A DNA stretch of 6,584 nucleotides from Acidobacteriota bacterium (GTDB lineage Bacteria > Acidobacteriota > UBA6911). The stretch spans positions 1 to 6,584 of the forward strand of contig JAFNAH010000290.1 in NCBI GenBank assembly GCA_017860075.1. Reading direction: 5' to 3'. Below are positions 1 to 5,680 of the stretch, piece after piece. Under the pieces are notes generated by a model, which searched no databases, had not been told where the DNA came from, and was given only the letters and a program-made list of their open reading frames with translations. Both the position numbers and the translations under genes were made by a program. Positions within the stretch are counted from its first letter, which is position 1. The number at the start of each line of letters is the position of its first letter.

Positions 1-137
1 TCGAAGGCAACACCAGGCGTGCCATCGACTTCCATGAGGGCGACAGGATTGATGAAGAGGCGCTGAAGGCGCTCATTCGCGCCGCCGTGGCGCTGAACAC
101 GTCCTCAGCCGCCCGGCGGCCGGGGGCGAGAGCATAG
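1..137 (+). CDS. C-terminal end of a small DUF1801-like protein (5' end outside window)
   Basis: An open frame beginning at base 3 runs 44 codons to a TAG at 135-137. The visible tail contains NTRRAIDFHEGDRIDEEA followed by a helix-like stretch, LKALIRAAVALN, then a low-complexity Ala/Arg end. The pattern of a basic strand, an acidic turn and a final amphipathic helix ending in VALN resembles the C-terminus of small DUF1801 proteins, a family that includes the iron-chaperone-like YdhG group. The match is from memory of the family and covers only the last third of such a protein, so the name is tentative. That the frame codes is fairly likely from its sensible composition. No terminator hairpin with a T-run is visible after the stop. 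Confidence 0.5.
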   Translation, partial: EGNTRRAIDFHEGDRIDEEALKALIRAAVALNTSSAARRPGARA

Positions 138-162
138 CCGACCGGGAGGGATTTGAGGCGGC

Positions 163-266
163 GTGAGGTATTCGTCCGGCAGCACGGACGGCGGGGTCTC
201 GTGGCCGGTGCCGTGCGGGACCGCACCGGAAATGGCTTCATTGACGGAAATTACGCCGCTCCCGGC
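163..266 (+). pseudogene. Possible frameshifted relic of a BNR/Asp-box (sialidase-like) protein
   Basis: Reading from 163, the frame gives YSSGSTDGGVSWPVP. Bases 181-204 encode S-T-D-G-G-V-S-W, which fits the Asp-box signature S-x-D-G-G-x-x-W of BNR repeat/sialidase-fold proteins. The other plus frame, from about 213, gives VRDRTGNGFIDGNYAAPG, which resembles the segment that follows an Asp box in secreted BNR proteins (a V-R-x-x-D element, then F-x-D and an aromatic residue). Joining the two needs a one-base slip between about 205 and 213. Neither frame has a proper start or continues as protein-like sequence. It is seen only as two short matching pieces, so it is either a decayed fragment or a coincidence. 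Confidence 0.3.
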
Positions 267-274
267 GCAAGCAA

Positions 275-688
275 TCATCCGTTGCGCACGAGCACGATCT
301 TGCCTGTCACGCCTCCCTTCCCAAGCAGCTCGTGCGCGCGTCGTGCCTCGGCAATGGGAAATCGTTGTGCGACCAGCGGCTTGATCTTCTGCTTTTGAAG
401 GAGGTCAAACAGGGCGATCAAATCCTGTCGAAAGAATTCCGGCTTAAGCCGTTTGAGCGTCTGAATGCTGTAGGGGACCACCCGTTTCCGGCCCGGGAGA
501 AGCCAGCCGCCGGCGATGCACAATCCGAAGAGGGCGGTTCCACGAAATCGTTGACGACGACCCGGGCGACCGGAAGCCAATCCCTCCCCACGCAGCGAGT
601 AGGGATTCCTGCAACTCCTCACAGAGCTGCGGATCATGCTCCCTGCCAGGGTTGTGGGCGAAACAGGGCGTGCTGACGGACTCCGCAT
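275..688 (-). pseudogene. C-terminal remnant of a medium-chain dehydrogenase/reductase (quinone-oxidoreductase-like)
   Basis: The last 65 or so residues of this minus-strand frame, from about base 478 down to the TGA at 275-277, read as the C-terminus of a zinc-independent medium-chain dehydrogenase. They include VPYSIQTLKRLKPEFFRQDL, a helix with FDLLQKQKIKPLVAQRF, then PIAEARRAHELLGKGGVTGK and IVLV. The P-x-A-E-A-x-x-A-H-E-L-L and G-K-I-V-L elements are hallmarks of the family's final substrate/NADPH domain segment. Upstream, towards 688, similarity fades into Arg/Ser-rich sequence with no Rossmann glycine motif, and the ATG at 686-688 lacks a ribosome binding site. A full protein would be about 320-350 residues, so the N-terminal GroES-like domain and nucleotide-binding core are missing. 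I call it a truncated, probably dead gene. It lies on the same strand as the FAD oxidoreductase that ends at 753, but no operon function can be assumed. Confidence 0.65.
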
Positions 689-700
689 CCAAAGAGGCCA

Positions 701-714
701 CGGCGTGCACGCCG
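701..714. repeat. 14-bp perfect palindrome between the MDR remnant and the FAD oxidoreductase
   Basis: The sequence CGGCGTGCACGCCG equals its own reverse complement. It lies about 40 bases downstream of the stop of the minus-strand FAD oxidoreductase. It could be a short hairpin at that gene's 3' end or a protein-binding site. No T-run follows on the minus strand, so it is not a classical terminator, and in GC-rich DNA it may be chance. Confidence 0.35.
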
Positions 715-752
715 CTAACAGTGGCCCTGAGACTTGGCGAAACTCCGGCGCA

Positions 753-2129
753 CTAGGCGCCGGGCCGAATGTTTTGGTTAACGCGAAAGAAGTTTGCAGA
801 ATCGTACTTCTTCTTGATCGCGGCCAGGCGGTCGTAATTGCCCCGGAAGGCGGCCTTCACGCGTTCCTGTCCTTCTTCCATCATGAAGTTCACGTAGGCG
901 CCGCCTGCCGAGTAAGGATGCAGGGCATCGAAATAGTCTTTGCACCACTTCGTGATCAGGTCCTTGTTGGCCGGGTCAGGATCGACGCCCACGATCACCA
1001 GAGCCCAGTTGGCGTCGCGGAAGCTGAACGCCGTGTCGCTCATTCCTACCCGGTGCGCGGCTCCGTCGATGGGATAGATATGCGTCTGGGAGAGTGCGGT
1101 GGGTAGGCGCGAGGCGTGCTCGAGGTGCTTGGAGATGGCCTCGTCGTTCAGTTCCTTGACAAAGTCGGCGCGCCAGTACCATTGCAGTCCCGCTGGCAAG
1201 AGCGGGTCGAACAGGCTCTGAAGCATGGGGAAGGGCATGGGGCCTACCTGGTCGAGAGCGGGCTTACCGACCGTGCGCATCGGCTTGGTGGCTTTGTCGG
1301 TCTGCTCGGGCGACGCCGTCGAACACCAAATTACAGCGCACATCTTCCTGCCATGCAGGTTTTCGGGGAAGAGTGGCACAGGCGGTACAGCCAGAAAGGC
1401 GAAGAAACCGGACACATCCTCGGGCGCCTGAGAGATGAACTCCCTGTAGGCTTTCATCACTTCCGTGGTCTGCTCGATGGGCCAGAAAGTCGGCCCGGCG
1501 TTCACTATCTTCACCGGGTGGAGGCGAAACAAGAACGAAGTTACCACGCCGAAGTTGCCGCCGCCGCCCCGCACGGCCCAGTAAAGGTCTTGATTCTGCT
1601 TCTCATTCGCCGTCACGAAGCGGCCGTCGGCCAGCACCAGGTCCACCTCCAGCAGGTTATCTATGCTAAGGCCGTAAGTCCGTGTGAGGTGGCCGATGCC
1701 GCCCCCCAGCGTCAACCCGGCGATGCCCGTGCTGGATACAGTTCCGGTGGGTGTGGCCATGCCGAAGGCGTGCGTTGCATGGTCTACATCGCCTCCGCTG
1801 CATCCGCCTCCCACGCGCGCGGTGCGTGTGGAGGGATCGACGCGCACTCCCTTCATTTGCGAAAGGTCAATCACCAAACCGTCATCGCAGATTCCCAGCC
1901 CGCCACCGTTGTGTCCGCCGCCGCGAATGGCCGTCAGCAGGCTATTTTCGCGACCGAAATCCACGGCTGCCATGACATCGGCCACATCCACGCAGCGCGC
2001 TATCAGCCGCGGACGCTTGTCGATCATGGCGTTGTATACTTTGCGCGCATCGTGGTACGAAGCATCGCCGGGTCCTATGAGTTCTCCGCGAAAACGCGAT
2101 CGAAGTTGCGCCACAGTCAGGGAAGGCAT
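753..2129 (-). CDS. FAD-linked oxidoreductase, berberine-bridge-enzyme (BBE)-like family
   Basis: A 458-residue flavoprotein predicted to oxidise an organic substrate, passing electrons from covalently held FAD to oxygen or another acceptor; the substrate is unknown. The FAD_binding_4 (PCMH-type) domain spans roughly residues 35-210. It includes RGGGHNGGG, with His73 at the place of the histidyl-FAD linkage, then GDVDHATHAFG, TGIAGLTLGGGIGHLTR and DLYWAVRGGGGNFGVVT. The BBE domain closes the protein (about 411-456: AYVNFMMEEG through FFRVNQNIRP). The second flavin-linking Cys of plant BBE is replaced by Val131, so the flavin is probably tethered once. No signal peptide is seen, so it is probably cytoplasmic. 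The start at 2129 is chosen because AAAGGAG lies six bases before the ATG. An in-frame start at 2207 would add 26 residues of unlikely sequence. Length fits the bacterial family (about 450-480). It is transcribed alone as far as can be seen. Confidence 0.93.
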   Translation of the reverse strand: MPSLTVAQLRSRFRGELIGPGDASYHDARKVYNAMIDKRPRLIARCVDVADVMAAVDFGRENSLLTAIRGGGHNGGGLGICDDGLVIDLSQMKGVRVDPSTRTARVGGGCSGGDVDHATHAFGMATPTGTVSSTGIAGLTLGGGIGHLTRTYGLSIDNLLEVDLVLADGRFVTANEKQNQDLYWAVRGGGGNFGVVTSFLFRLHPVKIVNAGPTFWPIEQTTEVMKAYREFISQAPEDVSGFFAFLAVPPVPLFPENLHGRKMCAVIWCSTASPEQTDKATKPMRTVGKPALDQVGPMPFPMLQSLFDPLLPAGLQWYWRADFVKELNDEAISKHLEHASRLPTALSQTHIYPIDGAAHRVGMSDTAFSFRDANWALVIVGVDPDPANKDLITKWCKDYFDALHPYSAGGAYVNFMMEEGQERVKAAFRGNYDRLAAIKKKYDSANFFRVNQNIRPGA

Positions 2130-2149
2130 GAAGTACTCCTTTGCGTTTG

Positions 2150-2179
2150 ATCTTAAGGCACTTGGCCCGCCATTGCGAA
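2150..2179 (-). promoter_or_regulatory. Weak sigma70-like promoter candidate for the FAD oxidoreductase
   Basis: Read on the minus strand, TTCGCA (2179-2174; 4 of 6 to TTGACA) is followed after 18 bases by TAAGAT (2155-2150; 4 of 6 to TATAAT). It lies just upstream of the AAAGGAG ribosome binding site and the start at 2129. Position is good but match quality is poor, and the promoter consensus of this organism is unknown. Confidence 0.2.
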
Positions 2180-2190
2180 TCTCACCCGAG

Positions 2191-2388
2191 TCAGATGGAT
2201 ATTGCACCTTCTACAAAATTGCCAGGACCGTTTGTGCTGAGATCCTTGTCAAAAATCAACTCTCCGTTGGCGAGTAAGACAGCGGCCGCCACGTCGAAGT
2301 TGAAGGTGTCTTCCTGCTGCTCAGATTCAGGCCACCCGACAAGAAAAATACAGCCTGGGAGCGTGGAGAAATGTTCGATTTTGAACAT
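2191..2388 (-). other. Short protein-like open frame, possible gene remnant (unrecognised)
   Basis: A 65-codon frame contains a stretch (DTFNFDVAAAVLLANGELIF, then DKDLSTNGPGNF) with natural-looking alternation of hydrophobic and polar residues. The N-terminal part overlaps an inverted repeat and there is no ribosome binding site before the ATG at 2386-2388. It overlaps the likely promoter side of the FAD oxidoreductase. I do not recognise a family. It may be the tail of a decayed gene or simply chance. Confidence 0.15.
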
Positions 2389-2390
2389 TT
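2369..2390. repeat. AT-rich inverted repeat, operator- or terminator-like
   Basis: The arms AAATGTTC (2369-2376) and GAACATTT (2383-2390) are perfect complements separated by the six bases GATTTT. The second arm runs into a short T-run (2388-2392). Its form (8-bp arms, 6-base spacer) suits a dimeric helix-turn-helix regulator site. The T-run would also allow a weak rightward terminator. It lies about 240 bases upstream of the FAD oxidoreductase start. Confidence 0.45.
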
Positions 2391-2559
2391 TTGCTGAATC
2401 TTTGCCTTAGTTTGGAACGGCGGGATGACTCGGACGCTGAATCGAGCATTCAATCCTAAATCGCGAATTGGACAGTTCCATATCACATTGGCACCTTAGT
2501 TTCCCGCATGCCCGTTCAGCGGGAGCATGCCAGTCTCCGGTGGCCGGCTACTCGAGCAA

Positions 2560-2607
2560 GTGCTGCGGGCTCAGAGGAAGTCTGCACAGATCTGAGACCC
2601 GCAGCAC
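2560..2607. repeat. Long GC-rich inverted repeat (15/16-base arms)
   Basis: The left arm GTGCTGCGGGCTCAG (2560-2574) pairs fully with the right arm CTGAGACCCGCAGCAC (2592-2607) apart from one unpaired A at 2597. The loop is 17 bases. This is the strongest hairpin in the window. No T-run follows on either strand, so it is not a standard intrinsic terminator. It could be a transcript-stabilising hairpin, a REP-like element or the relic of a small mobile element. Confidence 0.6.
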
Positions 2608-2748
2608 CATTCTGATGTAGAATCAAACACATCGCCGTCATGGCAGCCCTGGAACAGACAAGCGCTGTCAGCATGGCCCCTACAATTCGAAAGCTGGCGG
2701 GCGCCATGGGAAGGCTGCAATGCAGAACTGCAACTTGTTCCGACTATA

Positions 2749-2771
2749 CGCCGATCCAAAGCAGATCGGCG
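2749..2771. repeat. Perfect 8-bp inverted repeat followed by a T-run
   Basis: The arms CGCCGATC (2749-2756) and GATCGGCG (2764-2771) flank a 7-base loop. A run of seven Ts occurs at 2788-2794, 16 bases after the hairpin, which is farther than in a typical intrinsic terminator. The element lies about 150 bases upstream of the Tat-exported protein gene, so it may form in that gene's 5' leader or serve as an operator. Confidence 0.4.
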
Positions 2772-2918
2772 CGACCTCCAGTTTCCGTTTTTTTATACGG
2801 CCCGATAGGGCTTTCCTCCGAAACCCGAAGACTCCAGGAAACCGACTTCGTGAGGCGCCCGGCAGAGCCCGGCGGCCAACGGAGTCTGAATTTATGGTGA
2901 CGAAAGGAGAGGATATTC

Positions 2919-3803
2919 ATGATTGAGTCGTCCAGTAAAGCGACCGGGACCGTTAGCCGGCGGACCCTGTTGCGGCAGTTTGCAGGAGGTGCGCTCCTGG
3001 CAACAACCTCTTCAGGCGTGCGCATTGCTTCCGCGTCCGAATCGGTCACGTTCCCATCCGAACCGTTGATTTCCGTCTGGGAGCACAGCGCCAAAGTCGA
3101 CATCGCCCCAACCGTGAAAGAAGTCGGATTCAATACGGTGTGGACGCATGACAAACCGTATTCAGGACAAAAGCTCGAAGATACCTTGATGTACACCCAT
3201 ATGCGTACGCCGGGAATCAAGTACGTCATTGCCAAAATCGAAAGGGGCATCTGGGGATGGAAGTTTGATCAGGCAATGGCGCACGCGGAGTGGATTGCGA
3301 ACCTGTCGCTCACCCGCGGGGAAATCGTCGGGTTGTACCTGAACGATTTCATCGAGGAGATGGAAAAGACCAATGAGGGCGGGCATTCAGCCAGCGAATT
3401 CCGCCAGATCATTGCCAAGGCCAAATCCATCAATCGCCGGCTGCCGATCTGGGTACCTTGCTACCCGCCCCGCGAGCTGGAAAAGCCTTTTGACTTTGAC
3501 ATCGACGCGATCATCTTCAGTTTCTATAACACGAAGGTGCTTCAGGACCACGCGAAACTGGTGGACCAGGCACTGAAGAAGTTCCCGGGAAAACCGCTCA
3601 TGGGATCGGTCTACCTGAATGCCGGCAGCGAACGCCGCTGGTTGAACGAACAGGAGTACAAGCAGTTGCTGGACTTCTTCGTTCAGGACATCAACGAGGG
3701 CAAGCTGTGCGGTCTGAGGATTTTCCGTGTCGAGAACCTGCAGCAACGCCCTGAGTACGCCACGTGGGCGAAGGAGGCGCTGGCAAACCTGAAACGCACG
3801 TGA
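2919..3803 (+). CDS. Tat-exported protein of unknown function, predicted TIM-barrel fold
   Basis: A 294-residue protein of unrecognised family. The N-terminus carries a twin-arginine signal: SRRTLLRQF (residues 13-21), a hydrophobic stretch with GGALLATT and a small-residue region ending near ASASE (about 38-41). It should therefore be exported already folded, possibly with a cofactor. The mature part shows eight regularly spaced hydrophobic strands: ISVWEH (51-56), FNTVWTH (71-77), KYVIAKI (101-107), IVGLYLNDF (136-144), PIWVPCY (176-182), AIIFSFYN (197-204), PLMGSVYL (226-233) and GLRIFRVE (265-272). This is the pattern of a (beta/alpha)8 barrel. Asp143 and Glu272 sit at strand ends, where glycosidase-like barrels keep acidic catalytic residues, but catalysis is only inferred. 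The start is set by AAGGAGAGG shortly before the ATG at 2919. It is a single gene, facing the amidohydrolase gene across a 463-base gap. Confidence 0.85.
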   Translation: MIESSSKATGTVSRRTLLRQFAGGALLATTSSGVRIASASESVTFPSEPLISVWEHSAKVDIAPTVKEVGFNTVWTHDKPYSGQKLEDTLMYTHMRTPGIKYVIAKIERGIWGWKFDQAMAHAEWIANLSLTRGEIVGLYLNDFIEEMEKTNEGGHSASEFRQIIAKAKSINRRLPIWVPCYPPRELEKPFDFDIDAIIFSFYNTKVLQDHAKLVDQALKKFPGKPLMGSVYLNAGSERRWLNEQEYKQLLDFFVQDINEGKLCGLRIFRVENLQQRPEYATWAKEALANLKRT

Positions 3804-4266
3804 CACCGAGGCCGCCGATCCAGGAAGCGAAGACAGCTCTCGCCGCCCGGCTGCCGCCAACCGGCTTCTGGCTGCGACGGGCCCGGTCTGCAGGCTTGTG
3901 CGATTCAGGACTGCCGGGAGATGCGTGATTCGCAGGGTTGGCGAGGACGTGATGAGACCGACAAGGGGATATTGATCCGTGTAATCAGGGAGAAACTTGC
4001 GATCTTCCACGAGATGCGCCTTGGGACTGTACAAGGAGGGATCGAGTCCTGCCGGCTCCTGTTCCCGCACACCGCAACCGCCGACTGCAAGGCCTGCCGG
4101 CATTTCGCTTCTGTCGATTCTTATCGTGTATTCCACGGGAGTCAGGCAGGAAGGGACACAGACCCGATAAACCCACCGCTCGCTCGCATTCCTCTTGCGG
4201 GACCCTCAAACAGAAGGCCCCGCCCATCTTACCTATCGGCCACGCTGTCGGTAGCGCCTGCCTGTG
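3804..4266. other. Intergenic region between convergent genes, with a possible unrecognised minus-strand remnant
   Basis: The gap lies between the 3' ends of the Tat-exported protein (plus) and the amidohydrolase (minus). No strong terminator hairpin with a T-run is visible for either gene. On the minus strand, about 4175-3942, a continuous frame reads protein-like: EYTIRIDRSEMPAG, a Gly/Cys turn (VGGCGVRE), DPSLYSPKAHLVEDRKFLP and DYTDQYPLVGLI. It has no start with a ribosome binding site and degrades into Arg/Ser-rich sequence at 3930 and below. I do not recognise it. It may be a fragment of a lost gene or of an older 3' extension. Confidence 0.4.
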
Positions 4267-5358
4267 CTACTTCTTCAGAATCCGCAATGCGTTGTCCCGG
4301 TAAAGCTTTTTGAGAGTGGCGTCGCTGAGCCCTACACCGGAGAGGGCAAACCGCGTGTTTGCCACGTCCCAGGCGTAAAAGTGTTCGTCGAGCGTCTCCC
4401 AGATATGGAATGTGTTCCGGTACATCGGCAGGCTGTAACCCTGGTCTGTGCCATACACCAGGCGGTTGGAGTACTTCTCCATGAACTGCTTCGCGAACCT
4501 CGGGATGGCTGCCACATATGATTCCCGCTGGGATACGTCGGAATACAGATTTGGATACTTGTCAAGCATTGCTCCAAGCCGGTTCAGATCGAATGTCTGG
4601 TTTAGGAAATGGCAGGCGACGAAGGTCGTACGCGGGTGCTTCTTCAGGGCGCCTTCCAGGGTGGCGACCACTTGTTCAAGGTTCAGGATATCCGGCTTGT
4701 TGTCGAGCCTGAAATAGAGAGCCTCGAACAACAAGTCGTTAGTTGAGTCCATCGGTTCGTACATCCATCGCGGATCTCCAACGTGGACGTTGATCGGCAG
4801 ATTGAGTTCGGCGATCTTTTCCAGGACAGGGTCCATGCGGGCATCGTCGAAATGCATCGGCGGGGTCGCCCCGCGCAACCCTGCCCCCTTGTCGGTGACC
4901 TCGCCGACGCCCCTGGCACCTAGCTTTACGCATCTTTCCAGTTCGGCGATGGTGGAGGTTGGGACGGATCCTGAGAAATCGAGCCCGCACCACACTTCGA
5001 TGCGGTCGGGGTATTTCCCGAAAACGGCCGCCGCGTTATCGAATGCCTTCCCGGTACCGCAAAAGAGGATGGTTTTTCCAATGCCGCATTCATCCATGCT
5101 TTTCAACAGTTCGGCGGCGGCCTTGTTCAAATCGCCGCCTCCGCGGGGGGCGTGCATGTGCATGTCGATGGCCGGATACTTAGCCTTCAGGACCGGCGTC
5201 TGGGGCGTCTTGAAAATGGATTGCGGCCTGTAATCCTTCAGGAGCAGCGTGTCCTGCAATCCCGCCTCTCCTATCTGACGCTGCTGTGCTTGCGAAACCA
5301 GGATGATTACGGAACACAGCGACAAGAGCAGTAAACCCTTCATCAGTAGTTTCTTCAT
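4267..5358 (-). CDS. Secreted amidohydrolase (Amidohydro_2 / metal-dependent TIM-barrel hydrolase)
   Basis: A 363-residue protein of the Amidohydro_2 type, a TIM-barrel family of hydrolases and decarboxylases that use a divalent metal ion. A signal peptide is evident: MKKLLMKG, a hydrophobic core with LLLLSLCSVIILV, and a likely cut after SQA (about residue 24), so it acts in the periplasm or outside. The metal ligands are in place: H67-M-H69 in IDMHMHAP, His182 in INVHVGD, His240 in FVACHF and Asp295 in VYGTDQG. Glu143 in GVGEVTDK sits in a conserved strand. The C-terminus (LKKLYRDNALRILKK) is the usual family ending, where a strand-8 helix precedes N-A-x-R-I-L. The start at 5358 is supported by GAGGAAAA upstream and by the signal peptide; an upstream in-frame ATG at 5439 would bury the signal. 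The substrate cannot be deduced. It has no operon partners. Confidence 0.9.
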   Translation of the reverse strand: MKKLLMKGLLLLSLCSVIILVSQAQQRQIGEAGLQDTLLLKDYRPQSIFKTPQTPVLKAKYPAIDMHMHAPRGGGDLNKAAAELLKSMDECGIGKTILFCGTGKAFDNAAAVFGKYPDRIEVWCGLDFSGSVPTSTIAELERCVKLGARGVGEVTDKGAGLRGATPPMHFDDARMDPVLEKIAELNLPINVHVGDPRWMYEPMDSTNDLLFEALYFRLDNKPDILNLEQVVATLEGALKKHPRTTFVACHFLNQTFDLNRLGAMLDKYPNLYSDVSQRESYVAAIPRFAKQFMEKYSNRLVYGTDQGYSLPMYRNTFHIWETLDEHFYAWDVANTRFALSGVGLSDATLKKLYRDNALRILKK

Positions 5359-5680
5359 TGGGTTTTCCTCGCATTTATTGTGGCCACCGATTTCACTGAT
5401 TCCTTCAGTCCAAGTTGATACCGTTCCCCTGCTTTGCATCCCATTTCTGCAGGACGTCTTGATATTAACCTACTCCGAAACGCCTGTGCTCCGCAAAAAC
5501 TTCGCACAAAGCCGGTCATCACTCCCTCGACTCTCAGGCAGCAGCCTTGGCGAGTCGATATTCATGATATCCATGGCCATGCAGGATGCCACGGATCATA
5601 TTGCGCGCCATCGTTCAATCCTACTTTCTCCCGGGGAGGCTGCCGACGAGATTATTGCGGTGCACAAGGGAACTCGTAGC
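5359..5680. other. Region upstream of the amidohydrolase and in front of the S9 peptidase remnant
   Basis: The left part must hold the minus-strand promoter and ribosome binding site of the amidohydrolase. No good -35/-10 pair was found. The open plus-strand frame that runs through here into the peptidase segment has no similarity to the peptidase beta-propeller and probably stays open by chance. A 10-bp palindrome CATGGCCATG at 5572-5581 is noted but is common by chance. Confidence 0.4.

Larger units (their letters stand above)
2130..2918. other. Long intergenic region without a convincing gene
   Basis: This gap separates the divergently transcribed FAD oxidoreductase (minus) and Tat-exported protein (plus), so it must contain the promoters of both. 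Short open frames on both strands lack ribosome binding sites and recognisable domains. Three inverted repeats stand out and are listed separately (2369-2390, 2560-2607, 2749-2771), together with a run of seven Ts at 2788-2794. The first half (2180-2500) is noticeably more AT-rich than the flanking genes. No tRNA, insertion-sequence end or direct-repeat array was seen. Confidence 0.6.

Noticed and set aside
1116..2150. A 344-codon plus-strand open frame opposite the FAD oxidoreductase
   Set aside because: It is antisense to a gene with unmistakable FAD and BBE motifs. Its own translation is His/Arg/Ala-rich with no domain, and it has no ribosome binding site.
1684..2277. A second plus-strand open frame of 197 codons opposite the same gene
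   Set aside because: Pro/Arg/Ser-rich shadow of the FAD oxidoreductase coding strand.
3387..4136. A 249-codon minus-strand frame running under the Tat-exported protein gene
   Set aside because: Most of it is antisense to a well-supported gene. Only the part beyond 3942 looks protein-like and is reported separately as a possible remnant.
753..5358. A catabolic operon made of the FAD oxidoreductase, the Tat-exported protein and the amidohydrolase
   Set aside because: The genes lie on alternating strands with gaps of about 790 and 460 bases, so co-transcription is impossible and a shared pathway would be speculation.
5572..5581. Palindrome CATGGCCATG
   Set aside because: Only 10 bases with no loop; short palindromes of this type are expected by chance and it sits at no gene boundary.
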